In this document: positions 1 to 11,632 of the stretch, in pieces
Layout: each line of letters opens with the position of its first letter
How positions within the stretch are numbered: the first letter of the stretch is position 1
Source of the DNA: Triglochin maritima
Taxonomy: Eukaryota; Streptophyta; Magnoliopsida; Alismatales; Juncaginaceae
Assembly: GCA_963682175.1 (NCBI GenBank)
Contig: OY821791.1
Location: forward strand, 18,442,542-18,506,541
Reading direction: 5' to 3'
DNA: 64,000 bases
Translations under genes and position numbers: made by a program
Notes under the pieces: generated by a model
The model's input: only the letters and a program-made list of their open reading frames with translations
Database searches by the model: none
What the model was told of the DNA's origin: nothing

Positions 1-786
1 TTAAACTATCTTAAGGGCAACTCCGTAGGCAAAGATACGGTGGGGATTTCATCACCCTTCCGTGGCCCACAAATCACAATCCTAAAGTGTCACCCAAGCC
101 TTAAATTAAAATCAATTAGACATTGACCCCTAAGGACTCAGACTCATTTAAGGAGAAGAATTGTTTTGACTTGCTATGACCTGAAGCCGATCGAATTCAA
201 TTTGGTGTCTAGGAAGTGTTTTTGTGTTGACGAAAGTCTTCCAAGCGAAGTGGTTGTCTAATTGGCACCGACTCTGTCGGAAGCGCCCCCACTAGCTATA
301 CACTAACTGGCCAACTTGGTTTGATTGGTGAGGGAGGTGAATCAAGCAAATCAATTCGACTCAACCAGTTAGGAGTCGTCTAGATCTAAGTGACACTAGG
401 TCTAGGATTGTTTTGACCATGCTTGTTCAGGAAATTTCTGACCAACCCTAATTTTTATCCTTTAGAGTTAAGTTTCCCTTCTCGTCTGAGTCTTCTTTCC
501 CTTCTCATCCTTACCTTTCTATTGTTTGTTTCCTTTAAAAAAAACAAAAAAAAAGAAAAAAAAAGAAAAAAAAATTTAAAATTCAAAAATTCAAAAAAAA
601 AGAGAGTAATTGATTCTTGGAATTGAATTTGAAATTTAAATTTCGAATTCAAATTCAAAAATTAATTCAAACCGGTGCACTCAGATTTGGGTACGGGATT
701 TAAGCAATCGACTCTCACGAGTTCATCTGGATTCCAGTCTAGAGCTTAACCCCAACCCATCTGTTGCACCACCTCACCCGGATCTA
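1..786 (+). other. 5' leader of element A
   Basis: Untranslated leader with no supported gene. It contains a small perfect stem-loop at 268-280 (CCGAC-TCT-GTCGG), also kept in element N at 27,911-27,923. An A-rich run (about 537-605) precedes the gag start. Short ORFs on both strands at 423-658 are low-complexity and lie within the A-rich run, so they are not called as genes. Confidence 0.6.
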
Positions 787-3198
787 ATGGGTGAGAACGT
801 AGTGGACCCGCCTGTTGCGCAACCTATAACTTTGAGGGATCGGTGCTACCCAACGATGGCTGCTCAGCCATCGTGCATCGTCATGCCCACCATACCGGGT
901 CGCGACTTCGAACTTAAGGCACAATACATGAGTATGCTGCCTAAGTTCACCTCTAGGGAAGACCCATATCTCTTCCTTAGAGAATTTGAAGAAATCTGCT
1001 CTCTTATGCAATACCAGCATATCCCTGAAGAGGCAGTGCGTCTGAAATTCGTGCCTCTAGCACTGAAGGACGACGCTAAGAAATGGCTATATAGTCTAGC
1101 CGAAAGATCTATTAGAAGTTGGGCCGAATTTGTTCAAGTTTTCCTATAAAAATATTTCCCCAACCATAAGACTATGAAGATTAGGAATGAAATTGTTGCA
1201 TTCGTTCAGTCTGAGAGCGAGCCGTTCTATTCCTATCTTGAGAGATTTAAGAGTGTCTTGACCCAATGCCCTCATCACGGAATTCCGAAGTGGCAATTAT
1301 GCCAAATTATTTATGAGGGATTGACACCCACATCTAGGGTTATGCTAGAATCTGTGAGCCAAGGGAACTTTATGTCCAAAAATGAAAATGATGCCTGGAC
1401 TTTTCTTGAGGATTTAGCTGAAAATAGTATGCAATGGGACAATGCTAGAACACCCATCAACCCGAGTATTGGATCTAGAATAGCGAGTCAACCCCGACCA
1501 GGTGTCTTAGCTATAGACTCCAACATAGCGGCTGAGGCAAAACTAGCTACCCTAATGCGTAGAATGGAAAGTCTAGAGCTACAAAATCAACCCCGAATGA
1601 ATCAACCCTTGTCTATCCCCTGCTCTAGATGTGGTCAGACTGGTCATTTAATGGAGGACTGTGTGAACCTGGAACATGTTAATGCCACATTTAACAATTC
1701 TAGAAATGATCCTTACGCATCAACCTATAACCCAGGTTGGCGTAATCATCCCAATTTTTCGTGGACCCAACAAGGACAACCTCCTAGACAACAACCAACC
1801 CCATATAACCAAAATAATACATCATCTGGGGGTAATAATGGAAATCATGAGGTTAGGTTGACAAAATTAGAAAATTTAATGACAACTTTTATACAAACAA
1901 CCAACCAATCATTCCAAAGGCTAGAGACACAGGTCAGCCAATTAGCACAGATAATAGGTGAAAGAGAAAAGGGCCAATTTCCAAGTCAACCTGAGGTAAA
2001 CCCAAGAACTAATAATCAATATCAATCTTATCAACCACCCTCAGGAAATAACAACCCCAGACCGGTTCAAATGGTTAACGAGGAAGGACCGTTCCAACAA
2101 ATCAATGCAGTAGTGTCATTACGGTCCGGACGACAAGTTGATAACAATGTGGTAAACCCTAGAATGTCTAATCAATCTAGCCATCAAGCAACCACATATG
2201 ACCTGACCATTGAACCTGACGTCCAAATTGAAAAGCCCAACCCACCTACACAACCTGAACCTGAGCGAGTCTATGTTCCTAAAGCCCCATTTCCCAATAG
2301 ACTCAAGAAGAGCTCAAGTGCACAAATGGAGAAAATCTTAGAAGTATTTAAGCAAGTTAAGGTGAATATTCCACTCTTAGATATGATTCAACAAATACCT
2401 GCTTATGCTAAATTCTTGAAAGATTTGTGCACTAAAAAGAGAAAAACGAATGTACCAAAGAAGGCATTCTTAACTGCAAACATATGCTCTATTCTTTCCA
2501 ATACATCTCCTATAAAATATAAGGACCCTGGGTGTCCCACAATTTCATGTTCAATAGGAGATACTTTTATCAATAAAGCCCTTCTAGACCTAGGTGCAAG
2601 CGTTAACTTACTCCCATTTTCTGTCTACGAGCAACTCAACCTTGGTCCACTGAAACCCTCTAAGACAACCCTCCAATTCGCTGATTGTTCTGTTAAGAAA
2701 CCGAGAGGTATAGTAGAGGACGTTTTGATTAAGGTTGGTGACTTCATTTATCCAGTGGATTTTGTCGTACTTGATACTGAACCTGTTGTAAATCCTAATC
2801 GACAAATCCCTGTAATTCTAGGTAGACCCTTTTTAGCCACTTCGGAAGCATTAATAAACTGTCGAAATGGGCTCATGCAATTATCTTTCGGGAACTTAAA
2901 AGCAGAATTTAATATCTTCCATATTGATAATGAGCCAGAAATAATATGCAACCCAAGTGATGTTGTGATGAGAGCACGTATTTATCAGAATTCTGAATCA
3001 AATAAATCATCACATAAGCAAAAAGGAAGTAAGAAAAAAGGGAGTAATTCATTTACCCAACCACCATCACTCGAGCAAACAAGCGAACCAATTCAAGTGA
3101 GAAGAGTGGAATCTTTTCCTCAAGTCAACATGGGGAACAATTCAACTGGATACATGCACCAACATGGTGTCATTCAATCCAGTTCTGATTATGGTTGA
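787..3198 (+). pseudogene. Gag-protease ORF of element A with one nonsense codon
   Basis: One reading frame of about 804 codons, broken only by TAA at 1147-1149, where the context suggests a lysine codon. The N-terminal third is a retrotransposon-gag (capsid-like) domain with the segments REFEEIC and KKWLYSL. A CCHC zinc knuckle, CSRCGQTGHLMEDC, lies near codon 279. The aspartic protease has LLDLGAS near codon 600 and ILGRPFLATSEALINCR downstream. DLGAS is the form seen in all Athila-like copies here, not a lesion. The frame ends with a unique tail and no RT follows. The ATG at 787 is the first one upstream of the conserved gag segment. The protein would build virus-like particles and process gag. 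With the stop, only readthrough or the downstream part could be made. Confidence 0.88.
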
Positions 3199-3290
3199 CT
3201 TTGAGCAAACTCAACCCCTCTACCGCAAGCCGACTCAGGTAATAAGTGCATTTATTTTATCTATGCATACATTGAGGACAATGCATGATT

Positions 3291-3310
3291 TAGGTGTGGG
3301 GGGGGGGGGT
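3291..3310 (+). promoter_or_regulatory. Internal PPT-like tract of element A
   Basis: TAGGTGTGGG followed by a further run of G, almost the same as the 3' PPT 1,023 bp downstream. The same duplicate occurs in B (5661-5673), N (25,918-25,931, minus) and E (49,004-49,014, minus). A second plus-strand priming site is an inference. Confidence 0.5.
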
Positions 3311-4313
3311 GTTTATCTATGTATATATCTATTTGTTTGTTTTCTTCTTTCAAAATAATAATAATAATAATAATAATAATGTTCCATGACATAGCTTAAG
3401 ATTGAACTACCAAAATCTGTGTACAAATTGCATTAAATTTTTGTTCCTTATTATATAGTTCTGCTTGTAGAAATCATGACATAAATCTAAGTTCCAAAGA
3501 AATAACCCATTGCCCTTTAAGACATGTATGCACTTAAATTGGATGAATCAAATCTTTGAAGTGGTTGATAAAAAGCAGAGGTTGAGGAAAATATACCGGG
3601 AAGTGTGGACTTCTAATAGCAATTAAGCCTTGAGGAAAATAAAAGTAAAATAAAATAAAAATAAAGTGAGGAAAACACATTTTGCAAAATGATTACAAAA
3701 GCCCAAGCCTTCGAGTCACTGGTCCGTAGGGGTATCTTGAAACCCGATAACTTGAGTCTGCCAGCTCGGGATTATCGACCAAACTCGCTACACGAATGCA
3801 AAAAGGGTATACGTGTCAAAAAGAAAAGCAAATGTGTTGAATCACGGAAAAAGGATAAAAATAAATAAATACTTTAAGATACTCAAGGCCCAAAGCTAAA
3901 GGAATGATCCATGCCATGGTCGATCCAAATGATACTTCACCACCAGAGGAGGCGTGCAAAATAATTCAAGTGATAAACATGTGTAGAAGGGTTAGTGGTG
4001 TGAATGTTGGAGGAACAAAGACCAAGTCATATTTTTAATGAGTTAGATTTATATAATGAGCATGCAAGAATTCTAGGTGAGATGTATAAGGTTAAGGTGG
4101 AGATATTAAGAGCTATTAATGGAATGTTGATTTAAGACTTTGTGGGTGTGTCAACTGAAAACCCTCACGAGACAAAACTCGTCCTCTAAGGAAACTTGGA
4201 GGTTTAACGGCTTGTTGCACATGCTAAGTGCAACCGTGATTCCTACGAAAGTGAGTTAGGATTTCCCTGTTTTCATTTTCTTATATTTTGCTTTGCTAGG
4301 GACTAGCAAAATC

Positions 4314-4329
4314 TAGGTGTGGGGGTATT
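4314..4329 (+). promoter_or_regulatory. 3' polypurine tract of element A
   Basis: TAGGTGTGGGGGTATT lies directly against the LTR start TGATGCATTGC. Its position and G-rich composition fit a plus-strand primer. Confidence 0.75.
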
Positions 4330-5511
4330 TGATGCATTGCATACATTGCATCATATGTCTTTCATTTAGATTACTTTTATATCAATAAATGCTACTAAGG
4401 TATGTGTTTAGTCGTATTTACAGAATACAGGGACCTGGATGCAAATTACCCACATTCCGAGCATAAACGCGTGCAAAAGATTCATTTCTATCATAAAGAC
4501 CGAGTTCAAGTTTATCGGGTTTCAAATAGAAATGCATCCAAGCATAAAAGCATTCAAGGAGCTGATTACAAAAAGGTCAAGGACTTAATTGCAAAATGCC
4601 AAGGACCTAATTGCAAAATAAAAGGACAAAGTTATTGTGTGGAGAAAGTCAAAAGAAAAAATCAAATATAAATCTCCAACAATGGAAGGAATTAATCCAG
4701 AGCTCAAAAGAATGGAAACAAATCATCCAGACGCGCAAATAAAGATCAAATCATGCCATAAACGCACCGTAGAAATCCGGACCCGATCCCATCCACCTGG
4801 GCGGCGAATTAGCCGCACCTCCCATGCATTGTGCGGCGATTTCGCCGCACCAGAGGTGATCTGTGTGCCCGATTTTCGTCCAGTGTCGGGTCGACGCGTG
4901 TACTATCCTTTTATGTATTGGTATCCCCTGTATCGGCTATAAATAGCCCTGTAGGACGAATGTAACACATCTTTGAACCTTTGGTCTTGGATCATTAGTA
5001 ATAAAATTCTGTTTTATTTTGTTTTGTTTTAATTTTCTTTTCTTAATGTCTCTAGGATCCCTTCTTCTTCCTCCCTCCATGAGTTTCTAACTCTTTCCAA
5101 AGGGTGGAGGTGATGGAATTAGGGGTAGAGAAGATGAATGCATGTTATTGTTTTAAGTTCGTGATTAGTATATTTTGATTACTTGAGTTTATGTTAAATC
5201 ATTTATCTTGTAATGCTTCATAACTAACATGATTTATTTCAAGTTTCTCCATTCTCCAATCTAAACCTAAGTCTAGACCTCCACCCGACGGAATTCTCCA
5301 TCTTTATTCTTGTTTTTAGTTTTAATTGTTCTTGTTTCTTGCTTTAGATAATTAAATCAAAAACCCCAAAAACCCAAATTAATTCTTCTCTCCTTTTTCC
5401 CCTAAATCGAAATCACACTAACAACGAAATCTCTCCCTCCTTGTGTTCGACCTGTACTTGCCACGTCTTCATAGACGCCGTGCACTTGCGGTATAAATAA
5501 AATTCTCAACA
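4330..5511 (+). repeat. 3' LTR of element A
   Basis: Begins TGATGCATTGC and ends CTCAACA, 1,182 bp. Start, end and internal order match the 1,225-bp LTRs of element N at about 90% or better by eye. Holds a TATAAATA box at 4938-4945 and GC-rich inverted repeats at 4801-4816 and 4831-4850. Confidence 0.88.
4938..4945 (+). promoter_or_regulatory. LTR core promoter TATA box (element A)
   Basis: TATAAATA inside the LTR. The same octamer occurs at the equivalent place in the other Athila-type LTRs, marking the U3/R side of the LTR. Confidence 0.6.
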
Positions 5512-6916
5512 GCATCTTACAGGTTTTGAGGGAATTTGGGTTTTGTCCATCAACATAACCTTGAACTTCCCTTTGTACTTCACCTTGGTGAGATCTATTC
5601 TTTTTCATGCATAAATCCATGTAGTATCTTGCTCGCATTCATTGAGGACAATGCATGAAGTAGGTGTGGGGGGTGATTTTACGTGTGTACATAGTCGAGT
5701 CTTTTCCTTTGCCTTTTATTTTCTTTTGTGTGCATTGTTAGGGTCATGTTAGTGTGCTGCATTTAATATCGATATATCTGCTTGCCATGATCCTTGGGTG
5801 ACTTGTCTTCTTTTGCTTGCCTAGTGCTTCAAAAAAATTCACATTTCTTTCAAAATCTTCATGTGTTTGCGAAAGAAAATGTTTTGTGGGTTTTGTGTGT
5901 GTTTAGCATGTGCAAAACCGTTGAGAGGCAAAGTAAAAAGAAAACTCCCAAAATTGTCTTGAACTTGACGCATTAGGATATATAGTACAGTGTCTTTAGG
6001 ATTTATCGAGTCGTTAGGATGCACCCCAATTTTCCCTTGGGGGTGAGTAATCGTAGGGTTTCAGTGCTCAAACATTTAAAGAAGTCCACCCTGAACCTAG
6101 TGAGTCAATAATTCGTGTCTGTTAATTTAAGGAAGCTTGTTGTAGTCAAGGACCCATTAAATCTTGTTGTGAGACATTAAGTGTAGGGGTTTTGGTTCAT
6201 GTGTAGATAAGATATAAGTGAGTAGGTGTTGTCTCTTCTCGCACGGCTCCTATCACTCGGGAAAGTAGGTCTGAGGGGACTTTGTGCCTGGTGCTAAAAG
6301 TCATCAGACTTGGGATGCGCTGACCGAACTCTCATTACACGGGTGGTAGGGATTGCCCTAAGTGGAGATTTGGGGAAAGGTGTACGTGATAGTGTAAGTC
6401 CTCATGGGCAATGATGCACGAAACCTGGCCCTGGGAGAATGAAACTCCAACTAATAAAAAGAAAAGAAGAAAAAAATGAGAAAAAATGGTAATGCAAATA
6501 AGAACCTTAATGGACCTTACACTTTGTATCACTTGAGGATGTTGAGGTTGTCCATGTCTTTCACTTAATTCCTTATTTAACTTGCACGAATGGTTCATTA
6601 GGCTAGGCGTGGACAGATTACCTATATAGAGTCGGCCCGTAGGATTATCGCGTCCAATGATCGACAAAATATGTCCAACGAGTCGAGTGTCTAGATTGAA
6701 TAATGCATCTTGTTCGGATTTTGTGGGTATATCCGCTGAAAACTCTTAGGAGACAACACTCCTCCTCCTTGGCAACAAAGATGTTTAATGGCTTGTTGCA
6801 CGTGCTAAGTGCAACCGTGATTCCTACGAAAGTGAGTTAGGATTTCTTGTTTTTCATTTGTTTTTCTCTTTCTTTGTTTTGCTCGGGACTAGCAAAAGCT
6901 TAGGTGTGGGGGTATT

Positions 6917-8318
6917 TGATTGACATCATTTCATGCTTATATTTGTATCTTATATCCATTATCTTACACCTAAGCAATGCTACGTGACGAGTTTTATGTT
7001 TGAATTTCAGAAATAAATATGTTTGAAGAGATGAAGCATAAAATGACCCAAAAGCAGGAAAAAAGACTGAATTGTGAGACCTGAGGACTAAGATACAAAT
7101 AAGAAGGACCTGAACGTAAGACCGAAGGACGAAAGAGAAAAACAGAAAACTCCACACCATCATGGGGAGTATTTTGGAAATTTTATTCGGGTCGGAGCTC
7201 CAACAAGCGAAGTAGATGTATCCAAGACCAACAAATACATCAAGACAGGCCCAAAACAAAACTGAGCCAGATCCGGATCCTGTAGACCGCCAATTGGCGT
7301 TCTGGATAGTCTCGGATCCGCTAAGATTTCAGGAGCACGCGTATTAGTGGCTGTTTAGTCTATTTTTGGTATTGGTTTAGTCCCAAATCGGGGGATTGCC
7401 CCGGATTACCTTTTTCTATGGCTATAAATAGAACTATTCACCTTCTATTGTAAACTACCCATTGCTTGGTGGCATTCTCTCTACTAAGGAGTAACCCTTG
7501 AAGCAAAACTCAAGGTGGAGAAGAATGCTACCTTCAATGTGAGTCATTGTTAATAAAATAATTGCTCTAGGTTCTTTTAATCTTGTCTTTTAATTTGTGC
7601 ATGCTTGTTTAGTCTTTCCTTTCCTTTTAAGCTTCTTTAATGCTCCTTTCTTGCTTAGTTAAATTTCCTCTAAGTATAATGTTTCATTTTGTTAATGTAG
7701 GTAGTGTAATGATTAGTTAGTAGTTTCATCCCCTTTGGGGGTGGAGTAGATGTATGTACATGTTATGTAGGTGGTATGAATGCTAGATATCATTGTTTGT
7801 GAGAGATATTAATATGCTTGCTTGAATTAATAAAAACTTTACTTGATGGTTTCTGCCATAGTTAGGTACAATCCATGCTCGTTATGTTCTTAATAACAAC
7901 CTTGCATTGCTCATATTAATCACCTAGGTTAGTGTTGTAAATGATAGGTCTTGCCATGAGGTACTTCTTATGCATTAACAAACACTAACCACACTTGATC
8001 TTATTGTATGCATTCACCACACTTATTTCATGACACACACTCCACCCTTTAGGGGTCTTAGATTCCTGATTTCCAGCTTATCTTTCTTCTTAATAGTTGC
8101 TTAGCTTAGCTTAGTTAGTTCATTTCATGTTTTCAATTCCTTCTTCTAGTTCATTAGTTTAGTGTAGTTAGTTTAGTGTAATCAATCTCTTCTTCTCTCT
8201 CTTTACCACTCGCCTTCGCACAAACCAAAAGTCGACACACCTCCTTGTGGATCGAGCCGTATTTGCCACCGCTTCAACGCGGCCGTGCACTTGCGGTTTA
8301 ATTAAAACATATCAATCA
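6917..8318 (+). repeat. 3' LTR of remnant B
   Basis: Starts TGATTGACATC directly after TAGGTGTGGGGGTATT and ends ATCAATCA, 1,402 bp. Same LTR subfamily as the solo LTRs at 36,320 and 40,648, the J LTR at 45,246 and the LTR piece at 52,517. TATAAATA at 7423-7430. Confidence 0.85.
7423..7430 (+). promoter_or_regulatory. LTR TATA box (remnant B)
   Basis: TATAAATA in the motif GGCTATAAATAGAA, found at equivalent places in the solo LTR at 41,151 and the G LTR at 54,245. Confidence 0.55.
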
Positions 8319-8319
8319 G

Positions 8320-8904
8320 TTCATTTCGGCGAAATTTGTGAGTGTGCTGGGCCGTACCCCTGCGATGTTGACTGTCACGTCCGAAGTCAGCACACCCTTG
8401 GGTCTGGTAGGCATTGTGGGGAGCTTCCTCCCCGATGCTACGATTGTTTCGGAAGATCAGGAGTTTCCGGCTTACCTGATCTTGTTGCCAATGGAGGACT
8501 TCGACATCATACTGGGGATGGATTGGCTATCCCAGTACGATGTGCGAGTCTTGTGCCGAGAGAAGAAGATTTTGATCCCGAGGAAGGGTCTACCTGATGT
8601 GCTGATCAAGGGGACGAAGGACAGAGGAGGCAGAGTAGTCGTATTAGCAGTGAACGCACAGAAGTTGTTACAGCAGGGTTGCAGAGCTTTCATGGCCGCG
8701 CTAGTAGTTCCAGATCCAGAGGCGAGGAGATTGGAGGACATTGAGATAGTCCAGGATTTTCCAGAGGTATTTTCCGACGATGTCTCCGGGTTGCCACCTC
8801 AGAGAGAGATTGAGTTCGGTATTGATTTGGTAGTTGGGACTATGCCGCAGTCGAAGGTGCCCTACAGGATGACACCTGCTGAGCTAGCAGAGCAGAAGAA
8901 GTAG
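8320..8904 (+). pseudogene. Chromovirus C protease C-terminus and linker to RT
   Basis: The frame resumes right after the B LTR. It includes ILGMDWLSQYD (C-terminal half of the retropepsin fold) and the linker with LPPQREIEFGIDL that leads into RT. The active-site aspartate lies upstream and is missing. The frame ends at TAG 8902-8904, and a second TAG follows two codons later; both sit where the related element D has glutamine (KKQLQEL). Confidence 0.82.
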
Positions 8905-10306
8905 TTGTAGGATCTGATGGATACTGGGTTTATCCGACCTAGTGACTCGTTTGGGGAGCGCCGGTACTATTCGTGAAGAAGAAGGATGGATCGCTGCGGA
9001 TGTGTATTGACTACAGGATGCTGAACAAGGTTACCGTTAGGAATCAGTATCCCTTGTCCACGATCAAGGTCCTATTTGACCAGTTGCAGTCAACAAAGGT
9101 GTTCTCAAAGATTGATCTGTGATCCAGTTACCATCAGTTGAGGATCAAAGAGGCAGATGTGCAGAAGACAGCTATCAGGACGAGGTACGGGCATTACGAG
9201 TTTTTGATGATGCCGTTCGGGTTGACGAACACACCTGCAGCTTTTATGGATTTGATGAACAAGGCGTTCAGTCAGTACCTCGGCCGGTTTGTGATTGTCT
9301 TCGTGGATGACAATTTGGTCTACTCGCCAGATATGGAGCAGCATCGGGAGCACTTGAGAGTTGTACTTGGTATTTTAAGAGATCATCAGTTGTATGCCAT
9401 GTTTTCGAAGTGCGAGTTCTGGTTGAGCAGTGTTGCCTTTCTGGGACACATTGCATCGGGAGTTGGGATTTCAGTAGATCCAGCGAAGGTCGAGGCCCTG
9501 ATGCAGTGGGGAGCCCGACTAGTGTGGCGGAGATCAAGAGTTTTATGGGTCTAGCAGATTACTATCGTTGTTTTATTCAGGATTTCTCTAGGTTGGCTTC
9601 ACCTCTGACGACTTTGATGCGGAAGGGCGTCAAGTTCGTGTGGTCCCAGAAGTGCGAGGATATTTCCAGGAACTGAAGAGTCGGTTGACGACTGCTCCAG
9701 TTCTGACACTTCCCAGTGGCAGTGGTGGGTTTGTGATTTACAGTGATGCGTTAGGCATTGGGCTGGGATGCGTACTCATGCAGCATGAGCAGGTGGTTGC
9801 GTACGCTTCGAGACAGCTGAAGGTGCACGAGAGGAACTACCCCACTCATGATTTGGAGTTGGCAGCAGTGGCGCACGTGTTGAAGACTTGGAGACATTAT
9901 CTGTATGGCTAGCAGTTCGAGGTTTTCAAAGATCATCGATCCTGGAGTATATGTTTTCGTAGAAGGAGCTGAATATGAGGCAATGTAGATGGCTTGAGCT
10001 GATTAAGGATTATGATTTCACCATCTCGTATCATCCGGGGAAAGCGAACTCGGTTGCAGATGCTTTGACCAGGAAGGTGGAGGTCACCGCAGCAGGTCTT
10101 TCTATCCAGGATTGGATGCTGCTTATGGCATTGGCCGAACGAAGACCGTTCATCGATGAGTCACGAGGTGCAGTGATTGATGGGCTTAGAGTGGAGCCTC
10201 AGATGGCCTCGAGTATTATTCAGGCTCAGAGTTCGGATGATGAGTTAGCTGAGTTGTTGCAGTTAGCTGCCAGAGATTCAGAGGTCGTGTCTGTCTGCCG
10301 AAGGTA
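8905..10306 (+). pseudogene. Chromovirus C reverse transcriptase and RNase H, frameshifted
   Basis: RT is recognisable from [20 protein letters not shown] (from about 8975) through [17 protein letters not shown] and the catalytic FVDD near 9304. Breaks: a frameshift near 8945, a TGA near 9119, a frameshift near 9515 and another near 9650. RNase H covers about 9690-9910 with [15 protein letters not shown] and [11 protein letters not shown], then TAG near 9910. The connection segment has [17 protein letters not shown] at about 10,018. These domains would copy RNA into DNA; here they cannot be made as one protein. Confidence 0.85.
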
Positions 10307-10309
10307 GGA

Positions 10310-11316
10310 GATCTGAGGAAGGACATCTTAGAGGAGGCACACAGATCCTGTTATTCGATCCACCCGGGCAGCACGAAGATGTATAGAGATCTTCAGAGGA
10401 TCTTCTGGTGGAAGAGGATGAAGACGGAGATAGCAAAGTTTGTTGACAGATGTCTGGTTTGTCAGAAGGTGAAGATTGAGCATCAGAGACCTGCAAGACC
10501 GATGCAGAGGATTGAGCTTCCAGAGTGCAAGTGGGAGCACGAGACGATGGATTTTGTCACCGGGCTGCCGAAGACGAGGGGATTCCATGATGCGATTTGG
10601 GTTATAGTCGATCGACTGACCAAGTCAGCACACTTCTTAGCTATCCGGACCACTTTATCTTTGGAGGGTCTAGCTAAGTTGTATATTGAGGAGATTGTCA
10701 GACTTCATGGAGTGCCTGTGAGTATTATTTCTGATCGAGATCTTAGGTTCACTTTCAGATTTTGGGAGAGTCTATAGAAGGTTCTGGGAACTCGGCTGAA
10801 GTTCAGTACATCATTCCACCCACAGACAGATGGTCAGTCTGAGAGGACGATCCAGACTCTAAAGGATATACTGAGAGCTTGTGCTCTGGATTGGGCAGGG
10901 CACTGGGATGAGCAATTACCATTGATAGAGTTTGCCTACAACAACATCTACCATTCGAGTATTGGAATGACACCGTATGAGGCTTTGTACGGGAGACCTT
11001 GCAGATCACCAGTGTGTTGGAGTGATGTAGGCGAAAGACAGTTGATTGGGCTTGATATTGTACAAATGTATGCTGAAAAAGTCGATGTGATCGGGCAGAG
11101 ATTAGCAACAGCTCAGAGCAGGCAGAAGAGCTACACAGATAGGCGTAGGCGTGCGCTGATGTTTGAGGTAGGCGATAACGTTTTCCTGAAGATTTCACCA
11201 TCTCGAGGAGTGATGATGTTCGGGAAGAAGGGGAAGCTCAATCGGAGGTACGTCAGGCCATTTGAGATCCTCGATATGATCGGAGAGGTTGCCTACAAGA
11301 TTGCGCTGCCGCCGTA
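10310..11316 (+). pseudogene. Chromovirus C integrase core, disrupted
   Basis: Two CLVCQ-type cysteines of the HHCC finger are near 10,455. The catalytic core has [15 protein letters not shown] (first Asp, near 10,550), SIISDRD (second Asp, near 10,730) and GQSERTIQ (Glu, near 10,835). Nonsense codons occur near 10,775 and upstream of 10,922. The remainder, MIEFAYNNIYHSS through GKLNRRYVRPFEIL, is the C-terminal integrase region. The product would insert cDNA into chromatin; it is broken here. Confidence 0.84.
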
Positions 11317-11320
11317 GTTT

Positions 11321-11599
11321 TTGGGTCTTCACAACATCTTCCACATTTCGATGCTGAGGAAGTACATAGCAGATCCTTCTTACGTGATTCAGTTAGAGGT
11401 TCTGGAGATCCAGCAAGATTTGTCTCTCGAGGAGAGACTTGTGGAGATCGTGGATCGGATGGAGCACCAGCTCTGGAGGAGGACCATTCCGATGGTAAAG
11501 ATCAGGTGGCAGCACCATAGTGAGCGAGAGGCCACTTGGGAGATTGAGGAAGAGGTCCAGAAGAAGTTCCCAGAACTATTTGGTGAGTTTCGGTTCTAA
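11321..11599 (+). pseudogene. Chromovirus C chromodomain-like C-terminus
   Basis: After a TAG at about 11,316 the frame reads NIFHISMLRKYIADP, then EEIVD-like and MVKIRWQHHSEREATWEIEEE, ending FPELFGEFRF. The pattern V-K-[IV]-x-W followed by ATWE is that of the integrase-linked chromodomain of Tekay/Del-type chromoviruses, which in known families helps target heterochromatin. This short stretch is intact. Confidence 0.82.
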
Positions 11600-11632
11600 T
11601 TTCATGGACGATTTTTTTTAAAGATGGTGGAT

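Larger units (their letters stand above)
3199..4329 (+). other. 3' non-coding region of element A, with two PPT-like tracts
   Basis: No gene is seen. The segment is shared with elements B, N, J, E and G, so it is a conserved part of the family. It has a G-rich tract TAGGTGTGGG plus nine more G at 3291-3309, an AAT microsatellite at about 3353-3380, a conserved block around 4225-4262 (GCAACCGTGATTCCTACG), and the true PPT just before the LTR. Confidence 0.7.
1..5511 (+). mobile_element. Element A: Athila-like gag-protease retrotransposon, 5' end outside window
   Basis: The window opens inside the 5' leader. The order is leader, gag-protease ORF (787-3198), long 3' non-coding region, PPT and 3' LTR (4330-5511). 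There is no RT, RNase H or integrase between the protease and the LTR, so this is a non-autonomous gag-protease element. The leader (1 to about 430) is nearly identical to the reverse complement of about 27,760-28,191 in element N, and the 3' region and LTR also match N. By that comparison roughly 640 bp of leader plus the 5' LTR lie left of the window. The bases after the LTR (GCATC) would be its right target duplication; it lies inside remnant B. Confidence 0.88.
5512..8318 (+). mobile_element. Remnant B: 3' half of an Athila-like element, interrupted by A
   Basis: Starts abruptly after the LTR of A within sequence matching the region downstream of the gag ORF of element N, then continues through a 3' non-coding region to a 3' LTR. 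The rest presumably lies beyond A's left end, outside the window. 5512-6916 has no gene. It has a PPT-like tract at 5661-5673 and the conserved GCAACCGTGATTCCTACG block near 6810. The LTR abuts chromovirus C inside the C protease reading frame, so B inserted into C. Confidence 0.82.

Noticed and set aside
3199..4313. Search for an env-like ORF in the 3' region, known from some Athila elements
   Set aside because: No ORF above background is present in A, N, B, E or G 3' regions.
4402..4942. ORFs of 89 and 101 codons in the A LTR
   Set aside because: They overlap the TATA region and the inverted repeats; the N LTR counterpart does not keep the same frames.
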